NCBI RefSeq assembly: GCF_003236395.1
Contig: NZ_POUD01000041.1
Location: 1-45,087, forward strand
Direction: 5' to 3'
Length of the DNA stretch: 45,087 nucleotides
Source: Nonomuraea aridisoli
GTDB taxonomy: Bacteria; Actinomycetota; Actinomycetes; Streptosporangiales; Streptosporangiaceae
How positions within the stretch are numbered: position 1 is the first letter of the stretch; the number at the start of each line of letters is the position of its first letter. Below the pieces are notes generated by a model, which saw only the letters and a list, made by a program, of their open reading frames with translations, did not search any database and was not told the origin of the DNA. The position numbers were made by a program, and so were the translations under genes. Below, one piece after another: positions 7,522 to 16,600 of the stretch.

Positions 7522-9375
7522 CTATGGCAGTTGAGGTGCCGGTGCGGTCTCGGCGAGATAGCCGGAGGCTTGGAGGGTGAACAGGCGGCTGTAAGCGCCG
7601 CTGACCGCCATGAGGTCCGCGTGCCGCCCGGATTCAATGATCGAGCCGTCCGCGAGGACGACGATGAGGTCGGCTTCCCGTACGGCGCCGAGCCGGTGGG
7701 AGATCAGCAGGCTCGTCCGGCCGGAACGGATCTCCCGCAGCCGGGTGTGCATGTCGTGTTCGGCTTCGGCGTCGAGCCCGGCGCTGGGTTCGTCCAGGAT
7801 CATCAGGTCGCGCTCGGCCCGCAGGAACGCCCGCGCGATGGCGATCCGCTGCCACTGCCCGCCAGACAGCACCACGCCGGTGCTGTCGTCGTCGCGGTCG
7901 GCCAGCGTGAAGAACATCCTGGTCAGCAGAGTGTCGTAGCCATGAGGCAGATCCTGCAGCGTCTCGTGCACGCCGGCTCGGTGAGCCGCGGCCTTGATCC
8001 GGGGCAGGTCACAGGATGCGGACAGGTCCCCGACTGCGATGTTGTCGGCGGCGGTGAAGTCATAGTTCATGAAGTCCTGGAACACCGCGCCGATCCGTGC
8101 GCGAAGCTCCTCCACGGTCACGTCGCGCAGATCGACCCCGTCCCACAGGATCGAGCCGCGTACGGGGTCGTAGAACCGGCACAGCAGCTTGAGCAGGGTG
8201 CTCTTGCCGGATCCGTTGAGCCCCACCAGGGCGACGGATTGACCGTGCGGGATGAACAGGTTCACGCCCCGCAGGATCCACGGGTGGTCGTCGCTGTAGC
8301 GGAACCACACGTCGCGCAGTTCGATACCGCGGCGCAAGGCCGGCAGGCGTCGCGGCGTGGCCGCCTGGGGCAGGTCCGGTTCGGCGCGGAGGACCGCCAT
8401 GTAGTGCCCGAACGTCAGAAGCTGGAGATGGACGCCGGCGGTGGCGGATACCGCACCCCCCAGCGCCGTGTGCACGCCACCCAGGGTGCCGATGAGCATG
8501 GCCACGTCTCCGATCGTGCCCTGTCCGCCGGCCACCATGGCGATCATCCAGATCAGGCCGAACCCAGAAACGATGGCCGACATCAGCACCAGGGCGCTAT
8601 GCATGACGAACTCGCGCCGGTCCATGGCCCGCTGGGCTGAGTTAGCGGCCTGCAACTCGGCGCGTATCCGCCCCCGCAGGAACGCGCCGAGGCCGAGCAG
8701 CCGTACTTCCTTGGCCGCGCTCCCGCCGCCCAGCAGGTCCTGGTAGAAAAACTCCCGCCGCTGGGTGGGGCTGATGGCCTGCATCATCCGCGCCCGCCGC
8801 CGTGACAGGCGCAGCTCCACGAGCAACATCGGCAGGCCCGAGGCGAGGACGACGACGGTGATGAGGGGGCTGACCACGGTCAGTGAGCCGAGCAATCCCA
8901 GCCCTGTCAGGACGTTGCGTCCTACGCCCAGGGCGGACTCCAGGATGCTGCCCGGTGCGGCGGCGCTCTGCTGGGCAAGCCGTAAGCGATCCAGGAAGTG
9001 CGGATCCTCGAACCCTGCCAGCCCGGTCTGGCGTTCCAGGGCGGCGAACAGCTCGTCCTTGGCCGTCAGAGCCATCCTGCGGTTCGACTCTGCCACGAAA
9101 TAGCGGCTGGCTTGGGGGCCGGCCGCGCTCAGCAGGCCGGCCCCGGCCAGGCCAACCGCCAGCAGCCACACGGTGTCCCAGGAGCCGGGCGCCGCCAGCT
9201 CGTCCACGGTCATCTTGGTCAACCACACCGTCACGATCGGTGCGGCGATGGAGACGGCCGTCAGCCCGAGATGGCCCAGCAGGTGGGCGGCGGCCGAGCG
9301 GCGTGCCAGTGAGACCGCCTGCGCCAGGCCTGACACCATCGAGGCCCGGCCGACGCGCTCCGTGTCCGTGCTCAT
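7522..9375 (-). CDS. lanT: ABC exporter (fused membrane and ATPase domains), 617 aa
   Basis: This is a half-size exporter that should pump out the modified lanthipeptide or its precursor. About six hydrophobic segments fill residues 30-320. The ATPase domain carries Walker A GLNGSGKSTLL (near residue 387), signature VLSGGQWQR (near 503), Walker B LMILDEPSAGLD (near 528) and the switch His in LLISHRLG. No N-terminal C39 peptidase domain is present, so it does not remove leaders. Start ATG 9375 overlaps the stop of the 47-aa membrane peptide (ATGA), which indicates translational coupling. The longer in-frame extension to 9558 is a shadow. The gene symbol is generic. Confidence 0.88.
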   Translation of the reverse strand: MSTDTERVGRASMVSGLAQAVSLARRSAAAHLLGHLGLTAVSIAAPIVTVWLTKMTVDELAAPGSWDTVWLLAVGLAGAGLLSAAGPQASRYFVAESNRRMALTAKDELFAALERQTGLAGFEDPHFLDRLRLAQQSAAAPGSILESALGVGRNVLTGLGLLGSLTVVSPLITVVVLASGLPMLLVELRLSRRRARMMQAISPTQRREFFYQDLLGGGSAAKEVRLLGLGAFLRGRIRAELQAANSAQRAMDRREFVMHSALVLMSAIVSGFGLIWMIAMVAGGQGTIGDVAMLIGTLGGVHTALGGAVSATAGVHLQLLTFGHYMAVLRAEPDLPQAATPRRLPALRRGIELRDVWFRYSDDHPWILRGVNLFIPHGQSVALVGLNGSGKSTLLKLLCRFYDPVRGSILWDGVDLRDVTVEELRARIGAVFQDFMNYDFTAADNIAVGDLSASCDLPRIKAAAHRAGVHETLQDLPHGYDTLLTRMFFTLADRDDDSTGVVLSGGQWQRIAIARAFLRAERDLMILDEPSAGLDAEAEHDMHTRLREIRSGRTSLLISHRLGAVREADLIVVLADGSIIESGRHADLMAVSGAYSRLFTLQASGYLAETAPAPQLP

Positions 9376-9515
9376 GCACTGATCGGCGTCGGGAGCCGAG
9401 AGCAGTCGTCGCCGATGGCGAACAGCGTGGCGCCCCCGACGATGCCGGACATCACCAGCAGGTCCAGCAGGCACAACGTGCTGACCAGGACCATGGCCAT
9501 CGAGATGAACATCAT
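9372..9515 (-). CDS. 47-aa membrane peptide coupled to the ABC exporter
   Basis: A short frame starts at ATG 9515 (or the adjacent ATG 9512) and ends in a TGA that shares bases with the exporter's ATG. The product is almost wholly one transmembrane helix (residues 3-36, with the core MVLVSTLCLLDLLVMSGI), followed by GDDCSRLPTPISA. AAAGGGA lies about 11 bases upstream of the start. The overlap and the hydrophobic coding argue strongly for a real gene. The LCLLDLL stretch reminds me of the N-terminal anchor of actinobacterial TlpA-like thioredoxins, but no thioredoxin domain follows. It may be an exporter subunit, an immunity peptide or the remnant of such a protein. Confidence 0.6.
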   Translation of the reverse strand: MMFISMAMVLVSTLCLLDLLVMSGIVGGATLFAIGDDCSRLPTPISA

Positions 9516-9633
9516 GTGCCGAATATCCCTTTCGTATTGCCTGCTGCGGGCCGGTCAACCGCCGGCGGGGCGTGGCCCCGCCGGCGTACTCAGTCGATCT
9601 GGGAGACGGGTGACCGGCCTGTCGCGATCCCGG

Positions 9634-9777
9634 TCATTCCGACTTGTGGGTCTGGGTGACGTACGGCGTCTCACCACCGTCACCGGCGGCCTGCGCCACG
9701 GATGCCGCCCCTACCACGGTCACCGCCGCGATCAGCACTGCTCCGATCAGCGCGGCAACACTGGAGATCTTGCGCAT
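9634..9777 (-). CDS. 47-aa exported peptide with a 17-residue mature part
   Basis: ATG 9777 is preceded by AAGGAGA at ideal distance. Residues 1-30 form a signal peptide (MRKISSVAALIGAVLIAAVT, then an ASVAQA cleavage site), leaving AGDGGETPYVTQTHKSE as the mature peptide. It is the first gene of the strand running through the membrane peptide to the ABC exporter and is divergent from precursor 1. It has no Cys. A signalling, immunity or accessory role is possible; nothing in the sequence decides between them. Confidence 0.6.
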   Translation of the reverse strand: MRKISSVAALIGAVLIAAVTVVGAASVAQAAGDGGETPYVTQTHKSE

Positions 9778-9827
9778 CACAGCTCTCCTTCTTTCTCGGT
9801 TGCGAATCTGGCCAGCATCGCTGATGG

Positions 9828-9846
9828 TCCTGTCGGCTTCCTGTCG
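9828..9846 (-). promoter_or_regulatory. Candidate SARP operator, 11-bp direct repeat
   Basis: On the minus strand CGACAGGA occurs twice with an exact 11-bp period (9846-9839 and 9835-9828). SARP proteins are known to bind heptameric direct repeats spaced by 11 bp near the -35 region. The pair lies 51 bases before the start of the exported-peptide/exporter operon and 94 bases before precursor 1. The same CGACA core with the same period occurs upstream of the SARP gene at 17103-17128. Confidence 0.45.
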
Positions 9847-9939
9847 CGGCGGTGGCGTCGGCGGATATCTTCCGAAAGCGTGATGAAAGGGACGCCGGAT
9901 AACGTGATCGCTTCCGTGACACCTGTGCAGGAGCGAGCC

Positions 9940-10119
9940 ATGGAAAACGTCTTCGATCTCCAGTTGCGCACTGTGCCGGCGCCCGCCGCCAGCGACGCCA
10001 CGATGGCGGACACCGTGCACCTGACCTTGTGCCTGGCGGATGGCGGTGCCGGCTGCCAGCAGACCGTCTGGCCAACCTGTTTCGACACCTGCTGCTATCA
10101 GGGTTCGGCCGTCTGCTGA
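9940..10119 (+). CDS. lanA: Class I lanthipeptide precursor 1, 59 aa
   Basis: Start ATG 9940 follows AGGAG (9929-9933) with a 6-base spacer; an in-frame ATG at 9883 would add 19 residues but has no better site. The leader carries FDLQL at residues 5-9, the LanB-recognition motif type FxLx of class I lanthipeptides. The C-terminal half holds six Cys (31, 39, 47, 51, 52, 59) among Thr and Ser. It shares with precursor 2 the leader FDLQLRxVPA, the block WxTCxDTCC and a final V-C. The product should be exported after LanB dehydration and LanC cyclisation. It is convergent with lanC1 (12 bases apart). The leader cleavage site is not clear; the core probably begins between residues 20 and 28. Confidence 0.85.
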   Translation: MENVFDLQLRTVPAPAASDATMADTVHLTLCLADGGAGCQQTVWPTCFDTCCYQGSAVC

Positions 10120-10131
10120 GGGCGCACGTCC

Positions 10132-11328
10132 TCACACGAGCAGCAGCCGAGCCCAGCCCGGCACCTCCTTGCCGTCGGCCGCCAGCAGCGCCAGCGCGAC
10201 CCCTGCAGCTCCCTTCAGCAGGCCGGGATTGTCCACATGGCGCCCGTCGGCCTCGACGTCGGCATAGCCGAGCAGCGACTGCGGCCGGAAGCGGCCGAGC
10301 AGCTCGTCGGCGTAGCTGGAGGCGGCCGAGCGGAGCACCGCGTCGCCCGTGTCCTCAGCGAAGGCCGCCGTGAGCAGCCATCTCCCGGCCAGGCCATGGC
10401 ACAGATTCGGTGAGGGCACCGGCACCGGACTGGCGCACCGCAGGCGCACCGCCTCCAGTGCGAAGTCGCAGATGTCCGGGGCGTCCAGCGCCTCGCCGGC
10501 CTGGTAGAGGGCACGGGCGATGCCGGCGTCCCCGTGGCACCACGAGCCGCCGCCCGAGCGTCTCCCGTCGTCGGGGCGGTATTTGAGATCGACGCGAGCC
10601 GGCCACATGCCGTCACGGACGTGCCGCATGAGGAAGTCGACACCCCACCGTACGGCCGCGGCGGAGTCGGGATCCGGCGACCGGCGGTGCAGCCGGGAAA
10701 GCGCGGCGAGCACCCCCGCCACGCCGTGTGCCAGGCCGAGGTCCACCACGGGCCGGCCCGGCTCCAGGAGGTAGCCGAGGTCCCCGATCCCGCGCGGGCT
10801 CAGCAGCCGGATGAGCTCGCCGGCGACGGCGGAGCAGACCGCGTCCACAGCGGGGGTACGCTCCCGGACGACGAGGTATCCCACCCAGCCGGAGATCCCG
10901 GAGACCACGTCGTAGTAGCTCGGCCCGGACGGGAGCCGGCCCGGCAGGCTCCGCATGAGTGGCAACATGGTCGCGTCGAGCGCCTCGGTAAGTTCCCGGT
11001 AGCGGGTGCCGCCCCGGCTGCAGGCCCACACCGCGGCGGCGTACCCGACCCGGCCGGAGAACAACGACAGCGGGCCGTCGGGCAGTCCGGCCGCGTCGAG
11101 GCCGGCTGCGAGGAACTCGTGCGCCCGCACGTCCCAGCCTTCTCCGGGGCGGGCCTCGTCCAGCGTGGAGCACAGCAGTGCCAGGCCCGCGCCGCCCCGG
11201 GACAGCCCGCCAGGGCTCCAGCCGGCGATCTCCGGCTTGAGCGTGGTCCGCACCAGGCGGACCAGGGACTCCTCCCTCCGTACGGGGTCAACCACGAGCC
11301 GGGCGACCCGGCTGGCCGTGTCCTGCAT
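10132..11328 (-). CDS. lanC: Lanthionine synthetase C-like cyclase 1, 398 aa
   Basis: LanC proteins are zinc enzymes that add Cys thiols to dehydrated Ser/Thr to close lanthionine rings. The alpha/alpha-barrel motifs are all present: GLAHGVAG, WCHG with zinc ligand Cys264, and CHG with ligands Cys310 and His311. I chose ATG 11328 because GGAGG sits at ideal distance (11333-11337); the frame runs 41 residues further upstream with no site of its own. It is transcribed towards precursor 1 and divergently from the oxidoreductase gene. It differs clearly from the second LanC encoded at 12288-13622, so the two are not a recent duplicate. Confidence 0.9.
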   Translation of the reverse strand: MQDTASRVARLVVDPVRREESLVRLVRTTLKPEIAGWSPGGLSRGGAGLALLCSTLDEARPGEGWDVRAHEFLAAGLDAAGLPDGPLSLFSGRVGYAAAVWACSRGGTRYRELTEALDATMLPLMRSLPGRLPSGPSYYDVVSGISGWVGYLVVRERTPAVDAVCSAVAGELIRLLSPRGIGDLGYLLEPGRPVVDLGLAHGVAGVLAALSRLHRRSPDPDSAAAVRWGVDFLMRHVRDGMWPARVDLKYRPDDGRRSGGGSWCHGDAGIARALYQAGEALDAPDICDFALEAVRLRCASPVPVPSPNLCHGLAGRWLLTAAFAEDTGDAVLRSAASSYADELLGRFRPQSLLGYADVEADGRHVDNPGLLKGAAGVALALLAADGKEVPGWARLLLV

Positions 11329-11398
11329 TGTTCCTCCAGATGAGCTGAGATAGCCGGCTGACATCGGATTATTAGCGGCCGTTCCTACGATTCCGCCT
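11329..11398. promoter_or_regulatory. Divergent promoter region, lanC1 / oxidoreductase
   Basis: Only 70 bases separate the two starts. On the plus strand TACGAT (11386-11391) lies 7 bases before ATG 11399 and no ribosome site is seen, so the oxidoreductase mRNA may be leaderless. This reading is inference. Confidence 0.35.
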
Positions 11399-12295
11399 AT
11401 GGTGCAAAGCCCTTTGTCGATCCTGGATCTTGTTCCTCTGGTCCCGTCCACCGGCGCGGCAGCGGCACTGCGCGCCAGTACAGACCTGGTACGCCTGGCC
11501 GAGTCGCGGGGCTTTCGTCGCTACTGGGTGGGGGAGCATCACGGCGTACCCAATGTCGGCGCCTCCGCGCCCGCCGTGTTGATCGCCCACCTCGCCGCCG
11601 TGACCTCGACGATCCGAGTGGGCGCCGGCGGGGTAATGTTGTCCAACCACGCCCCGATGGTCGTCGCGGAGCAGTTCGCAACCCTCGAAGGACTGCATCC
11701 GGGACGAATCGACCTCGGCGTCGGCAGCGCCGCCGGGGCCACCGCCGAGATCGCGGAGACGCTGCGCCAGGGCGCCCCGGCGGGGTTCGCCGGCAAGCTC
11801 GCCGACCTGGCCGCATTCCTGCACGGCTCCTTCCCGCCCGGCCATCGTCACGCCGGCATCCGGGTGAGCCCCGCCGCCGTGCCGGGACCTCCGCTGTGGA
11901 TGCTCGGCGCCGGCGAGTCCAGCGCGCGCCTAGCCGGGGAGCTGGGGCTGCCGTACGCCTTTGCCCACCATCTGAACGCGGCCGGCGCCGAAGGCGCGCT
12001 GGCGGCGTACCGCGGATCGTTCCGGCCCTCGGCGCGCCTGAGCCAGCCGTACGGTCTGGTGAGCGTGGCCGCCATCGCCGCGGACACCGAGGCGCAGGCG
12101 CACCAGTTGGCGCGGGCCGCCGGCCTGCCCGACGACTTGCCGGACGGCATGGTCGTGGGCGACGGGCCCACCGTGCGCGCGGCCCTGGCGGTCCTGTCCG
12201 ACGAACTCGGCGCCGACGAGATCATGATCGTCACCAACGTGTTCGACGCAGCGGCCCGCAGGCGCTCGTACACTTTGCTCGCGCCCTTCAGCTGA
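11399..12295 (+). CDS. LLM-class flavin/F420-dependent oxidoreductase, 298 aa
   Basis: This is a luciferase-like monooxygenase fold protein. The start of the barrel (SILDLVPLVP), the RYWVGEHHGVPN segment, STIRVGAGGVMLSNHAP and QFATLEGLHPGRIDLGVGSA are characteristic of this superfamily, close to the MsnO8-like branch. It is somewhat short for the family (usually about 330 residues). Some F420H2-dependent members reduce dehydroalanine/dehydrobutyrine in lanthipeptides to D-amino acids (the LanJC type). Its place between two LanC genes makes such a tailoring role plausible; oxidative tailoring or an F420-independent activity cannot be excluded. Its last 8 bases overlap the end of the convergent lanC2 gene. 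Confidence 0.82.
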   Translation: MVQSPLSILDLVPLVPSTGAAAALRASTDLVRLAESRGFRRYWVGEHHGVPNVGASAPAVLIAHLAAVTSTIRVGAGGVMLSNHAPMVVAEQFATLEGLHPGRIDLGVGSAAGATAEIAETLRQGAPAGFAGKLADLAAFLHGSFPPGHRHAGIRVSPAAVPGPPLWMLGAGESSARLAGELGLPYAFAHHLNAAGAEGALAAYRGSFRPSARLSQPYGLVSVAAIAADTEAQAHQLARAAGLPDDLPDGMVVGDGPTVRAALAVLSDELGADEIMIVTNVFDAAARRRSYTLLAPFS

Positions 12296-13622
12296 TCAGC
12301 AAGGCGGCGTCCCACTGGCTCGCAGGAGCGCTGCCTCTGGCGTAGGCGTGCAGGGCCAGTGCGGTGCCGCCGGCGCCGTCGAGCAGCCCGGCCCCGTCGG
12401 TGGGTGGCTCGTCCGCCGAGATCGGGTAACGGAACCCGTACGGCAGCGCGGGGTCGAAGTGCTCGATCGTGCGCTCGGCGGCGAGGCCGGCCACCAGTGA
12501 CGCGGCCTCGTCGGTGCTGTCGGCGGCGATCCGCAGGGCGATCTGCAGGAGTCCGGCCCAGCCGTGGCAAAGGCCGGCCGCCGTCAGGTACAGCTGGTCG
12601 ACCGGCCGGTCGACCAAGGAGCGCATGGCCTCGTCGGCGACGCGCAACCAGTCCGCTCGGTCGAGGGCGAGCCCTGCGAGCTGGATCGCGCGGGCGATGC
12701 CCGGGACGCCGTAACACCAGGTGGCGTTGCACACGACCCCGGGCTCCTCGCGGCCGAGCAGCTGGTCGAGGGTGAGCACGCCGGGCCAGCGCGGGCCGAA
12801 CTCGTCCGGGCGCCGCCAGCGCAGCAGAAAGTCCGTGATGCTGTCGATCGCCTGCCGCTGGCCGGGCACCCGCTGCCCTTCCCGCCAGGCGATGGCGAGC
12901 AGCGCGAGCGGGCCGGAGATGCCGTGCGCGAGCCCGAGGTTGGCGTGGCCATGTGCGTAGCGGGGGTCGTGCTGGGCTAGGATCCACGGCGGCCCCGTGA
13001 CCCACCAGCCCGGCACCTCGTGCCCGGCGGCCTCGGCGGGTTCGTCCGTGATGGAGACCAGGAAGGACAACACCTCGCGCAGGGCGTCGCCGCCGGGTGC
13101 GGCCATGAGGAGGTAGCGGCCGAGCCCGGTCAGCCCCTGGATGACGTCGTAGCTCGACATGGTGAGGGTTGCCGGGCCCCGCTGGCTCCAGCGCTCGACC
13201 CGGAGGTGGGCGAGGTCGGCCACGTAGGGATCCAGTTGCGAGAGCAGGAAGCGGTAGTCGTCCGCGGTGGCGGCCGTGTTGCGGGCGGCGAAGGCTAGAG
13301 CGGTCAGGCCGTCGTACAGGGCGCCGCCGCCGGAGGGAGGCTCCTGCGAGATGGCCCGCGCCAGCATGGCATGCGCCGTGCGGCGGGCCGCCGGCCGGGT
13401 CGCCGCCAGCTCCGCGTGGAACAGGGCGGCGGCGGGGAAGCCGACGCTGAGGGAGAGCCCGGGGCGGCCCGCTTCCATGAGCACCGATTGCTCGAACAAG
13501 TGCTCGATGGCGTCCGGATCCGCCAGACGCCCGGCCAGCAGACCGGCGATGTCCGCGGCGGTCCGGCGCCGGTCGCTCGTCGTGCCGGTGGCCTCCGCGG
13601 CGAGCGGGTGCACGTCACTCAT
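12288..13622 (-). CDS. lanC: Lanthionine synthetase C-like cyclase 2, 444 aa
   Basis: This second LanC-type cyclase carries LGLAHGISG, WCYG with zinc ligand Cys303, and GLCHGWAG with ligands Cys352 and His353, so it should be active. The start is ATG 13622, whose ATGA overlaps the LanB stop: LanB and this cyclase are translationally coupled and probably work as a complex. The same frame stays open upstream to 14546, but that part is a shadow of lanB. It has an N-terminal part about 45 residues longer than LanC1. Its 3' end overlaps the convergent oxidoreductase gene by 8 bases. Confidence 0.9.
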   Translation of the reverse strand: MSDVHPLAAEATGTTSDRRRTAADIAGLLAGRLADPDAIEHLFEQSVLMEAGRPGLSLSVGFPAAALFHAELAATRPAARRTAHAMLARAISQEPPSGGGALYDGLTALAFAARNTAATADDYRFLLSQLDPYVADLAHLRVERWSQRGPATLTMSSYDVIQGLTGLGRYLLMAAPGGDALREVLSFLVSITDEPAEAAGHEVPGWWVTGPPWILAQHDPRYAHGHANLGLAHGISGPLALLAIAWREGQRVPGQRQAIDSITDFLLRWRRPDEFGPRWPGVLTLDQLLGREEPGVVCNATWCYGVPGIARAIQLAGLALDRADWLRVADEAMRSLVDRPVDQLYLTAAGLCHGWAGLLQIALRIAADSTDEAASLVAGLAAERTIEHFDPALPYGFRYPISADEPPTDGAGLLDGAGGTALALHAYARGSAPASQWDAALLIS

Positions 13623-16600
13623 CCGGCGAACCTCCTGCGCTGGGCGTCGGCATCGAGCACGCCTCTGAGCATGGCTAGCGCATGCGCCTCTGCTTCCCGG
13701 TCGATGCCCAGCAGCCGGTTGGCGTGCATGTGTTGCACGCTCCTGACGATGTCGAGACGCGCCCGCGGGTCCGTTGACTCCAGCTCCGCGGCGTAGTCGG
13801 CGAGCGCCTCGGTGCGCCGGCGCCAGCTTTCGACCAACTGCGCGCCGCCGGGCTCCGCGGCCAGGGCCTTCCAGCCGCCCGCCGGGTCGATGAGCCGCAC
13901 GGCGGCCCTCCGGTGCTGCTGGAACGCCGCGTGATGGCCCCCCTTGGGAACACGGTCCAGGTAGCGGGCGGCCCAGCCGTCGCCGCCGAGGCCTCGGGCG
14001 ATCTCCATGAAGTTCATCGCCGCCACGAACTGTGGATCCAGGGTGAGCATGCCGTCGCGGAGCAGGCGCAGTTGCCGCACCACGGACTCGCTGTCGGCGT
14101 GGAAGAGCCGTTCGGCCGCCGGCATCGCCTTCTCGCCGCCGTAGCGGACGTACTCGGGCTGGTAGGTGTCCAGAGCCATCCCCCGCAGGGATCCCGCCGC
14201 GCAGCCGGCCGCCACCCAGTCGTGAAGCGTGGGCAGAACGTGGCCGGACAGCGTGTCGGGGGTCCCGGCGAGGCGCAGCCGCAGGTGTGGTTCGGGATCG
14301 CGGTACCGCAGGAAGTGCCAGTGGTCGATGGCGGGGCGGATCCGCTCCAGCAGCGCGGGCAGCCGGTCGATGAGCAGCTCGTCCTGGTGCTCCTCGATGA
14401 GGTAGAGCTTGGCGTAGAGCCATTCCCCGCCGGGATGGTGGCGGCGCCGCGGCCAGTCGAGTGTGCCCGGAGGCGGCGTGGCCGGGGGCGTGACGGACCG
14501 CCCGGTCAACGGCACGACGATCTCGTTGCCGAAACCCCCGCACCACCCCGTCCCGGGGGAGCCGCCACCCGGCGGTTCGGCCAGCACGGCCGAGCGGTCC
14601 CTTTCAAGCTCGCGCCTGAGCAGCCGCTGGTGCGGCGCGGCGGTCAGGTCGAGCGGGAGCCGCAGGTCGTGCGAGACGACCTCCAGGTGGTCGGGCACGG
14701 ACCACCGTTCCCGCCACGCGCGCAGCGCCTCCCGCCATCCGTTCCAGGACAGGCTCGAGTCGCGCAGTTCGGGGCCGGGCAACCAGCGGGCCGAGAACAG
14801 CACCGTGCGCCCATACCGCACTCGGGGCAGGTACGGCAGGTCGGCGAGGCCGTCCCACGACCAGGCCGAGACACCGCCGGCCCGGTGGAAGGCGATCTCG
14901 CCGAGCAGCCGTGCCACGTTCGGCTGCCGGTACGGATTGAGCATGTTGAAGGGCATCGGGATGATCTCACGTCCCAACGAATTCGAATGGACGTACAGGC
15001 GATGGGTGTCGGCCGTGACGACCAGGTCGTCGAGACCCAGCACGCCGTCCCGTCCGCGGTCGGCGTACATGCCGACGGCCACCCGGTGGGGCAAGATCGT
15101 TGGGACCTGGATGACGTTGCCAGAGCGTGACTCGTTCGGCTGGTAGAACAGCTGCGCGGGCACCGCTCCCCGCTCCATGGCGTCCGGCGTCGAAACGATC
15201 TGCCTGAGCCGATCCGCCATACCGTCGAACATGGCGGTGAAGCGGCCGAAGAACGAGCCCGGGCCGATCGAGCCCAGGCCCGCCGCCAATACCAGTCGGA
15301 ACTCGCCTCGCGCCACCTCCGCCATGGAGTCCGCCAGCAGGGTGACGCACACGTCCAGGTCCGGGGCCGGCCTGGAGGTGCCGTCGTGCCGCACCAGCGC
15401 GGCGATCGACTCATCGTCGAGGACGACCTCCTCGTGTCCGGAGCCGATCGCCTCCATGGCGGCTTCGGCCAGCCGCCGTCGCCGCGGGGTGTCGGCCGGC
15501 GGCGACCGGTGCGTGAGCTGCCGCGAACTGGCGGGCAACACGTATGTGGCGGGAGCGTCCAGACCGCGGGCCGGGTCCAGCAGCTCACCGAGCGGAACGG
15601 CGCAGCCGAGGCCATAACGTTCCACGAACGCCTGGTGGTACTCCAGGTAGTGATCTGGAACCTCGTCGGAGGTCATCCGCCACAGGAGGTCCACCGCGGT
15701 CTCGAGTTCGCGCAGCACCACGTCGGGCAGGCTCGCCTCGACTCCGGTGCGCAGGTCGACCTGCAGCGGCCGCTCGCACGAGTGCAGGCGGGACATCGAC
15801 GAGACGAGCGACCGCAGGCCGGCGGCGCCCTCCCCCGGCGGGCTCGCCGCGTACGCGCCGATCGCCGTCCGTATGTCGCGCAATGCCCTCGTGCGCGAGT
15901 GGTCCGCCTCCAGGCGGTCGATGACGTGCCCCAGTGGGTCGGCGCTGTCCGGCGGCGGCGGCAACTCGCTGACCAGGAACTCCTGCTCCAGGAGCGAGTC
16001 GATCAGGCCCGACGCGGTGTCCTCGGCCACGCCGGGGAACGACTCGCGCAGCTTCGCCACCAGAACCGCATGGGACACGGGCCGGTGGGCCGCGTCCATG
16101 CACACGCGTACCGCCTCGGTGTCGCGGACCGACACCTCGAAGCTGGTCACCTTGCCGTGCGCGGCCCGTACGTACGGCAGGATGAGCCGGTCCCCGCGCG
16201 ACGTCGCCAGGTCGTTGCGGACCAGCAGGAGCCGCTGCCGGACGTCGGGCAGGCGTTCCCATTCGTGGACGGCGGCCAGGAGCCAGTCCATGGCCGGCCG
16301 TACGGCTTTCACGGCCGGCAGCCCGGTCCGGAACTCCGGCTCCCCTCCTGACGGCCCGCCGAACCGCGCGACGGCCACGCCGGCCGTGAGCCCGAACGGA
16401 GTCGGCCGGGACGACATACGCAGCAGATATTTGGTGACGGCGTAGGCGACACGGCGCAGCCTGGAGAAGGGGACCGACCCGCCGTCCTCGATCTTGGCGA
16501 GGTCACGTGCCAGTGAACCGCTCGACACCTCAATGGCTTCGCGTACGAAGGGGTCGGCGACGATCTGCCGGATATACGCCCGGATCCGGCCGGACTCGGC

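Noticed and set aside
9376..9558. N-terminal extension of the ABC exporter
   Set aside because: It overlaps the 47-aa membrane peptide in another frame; His/Gly-rich composition without hydrophobic character.
13623..14546. N-terminal extension of lanC2 to give a 752-aa protein
   Set aside because: This part overlaps lanB in another frame and has shadow composition; the ATGA overlap at 13619-13622 sets the true start.
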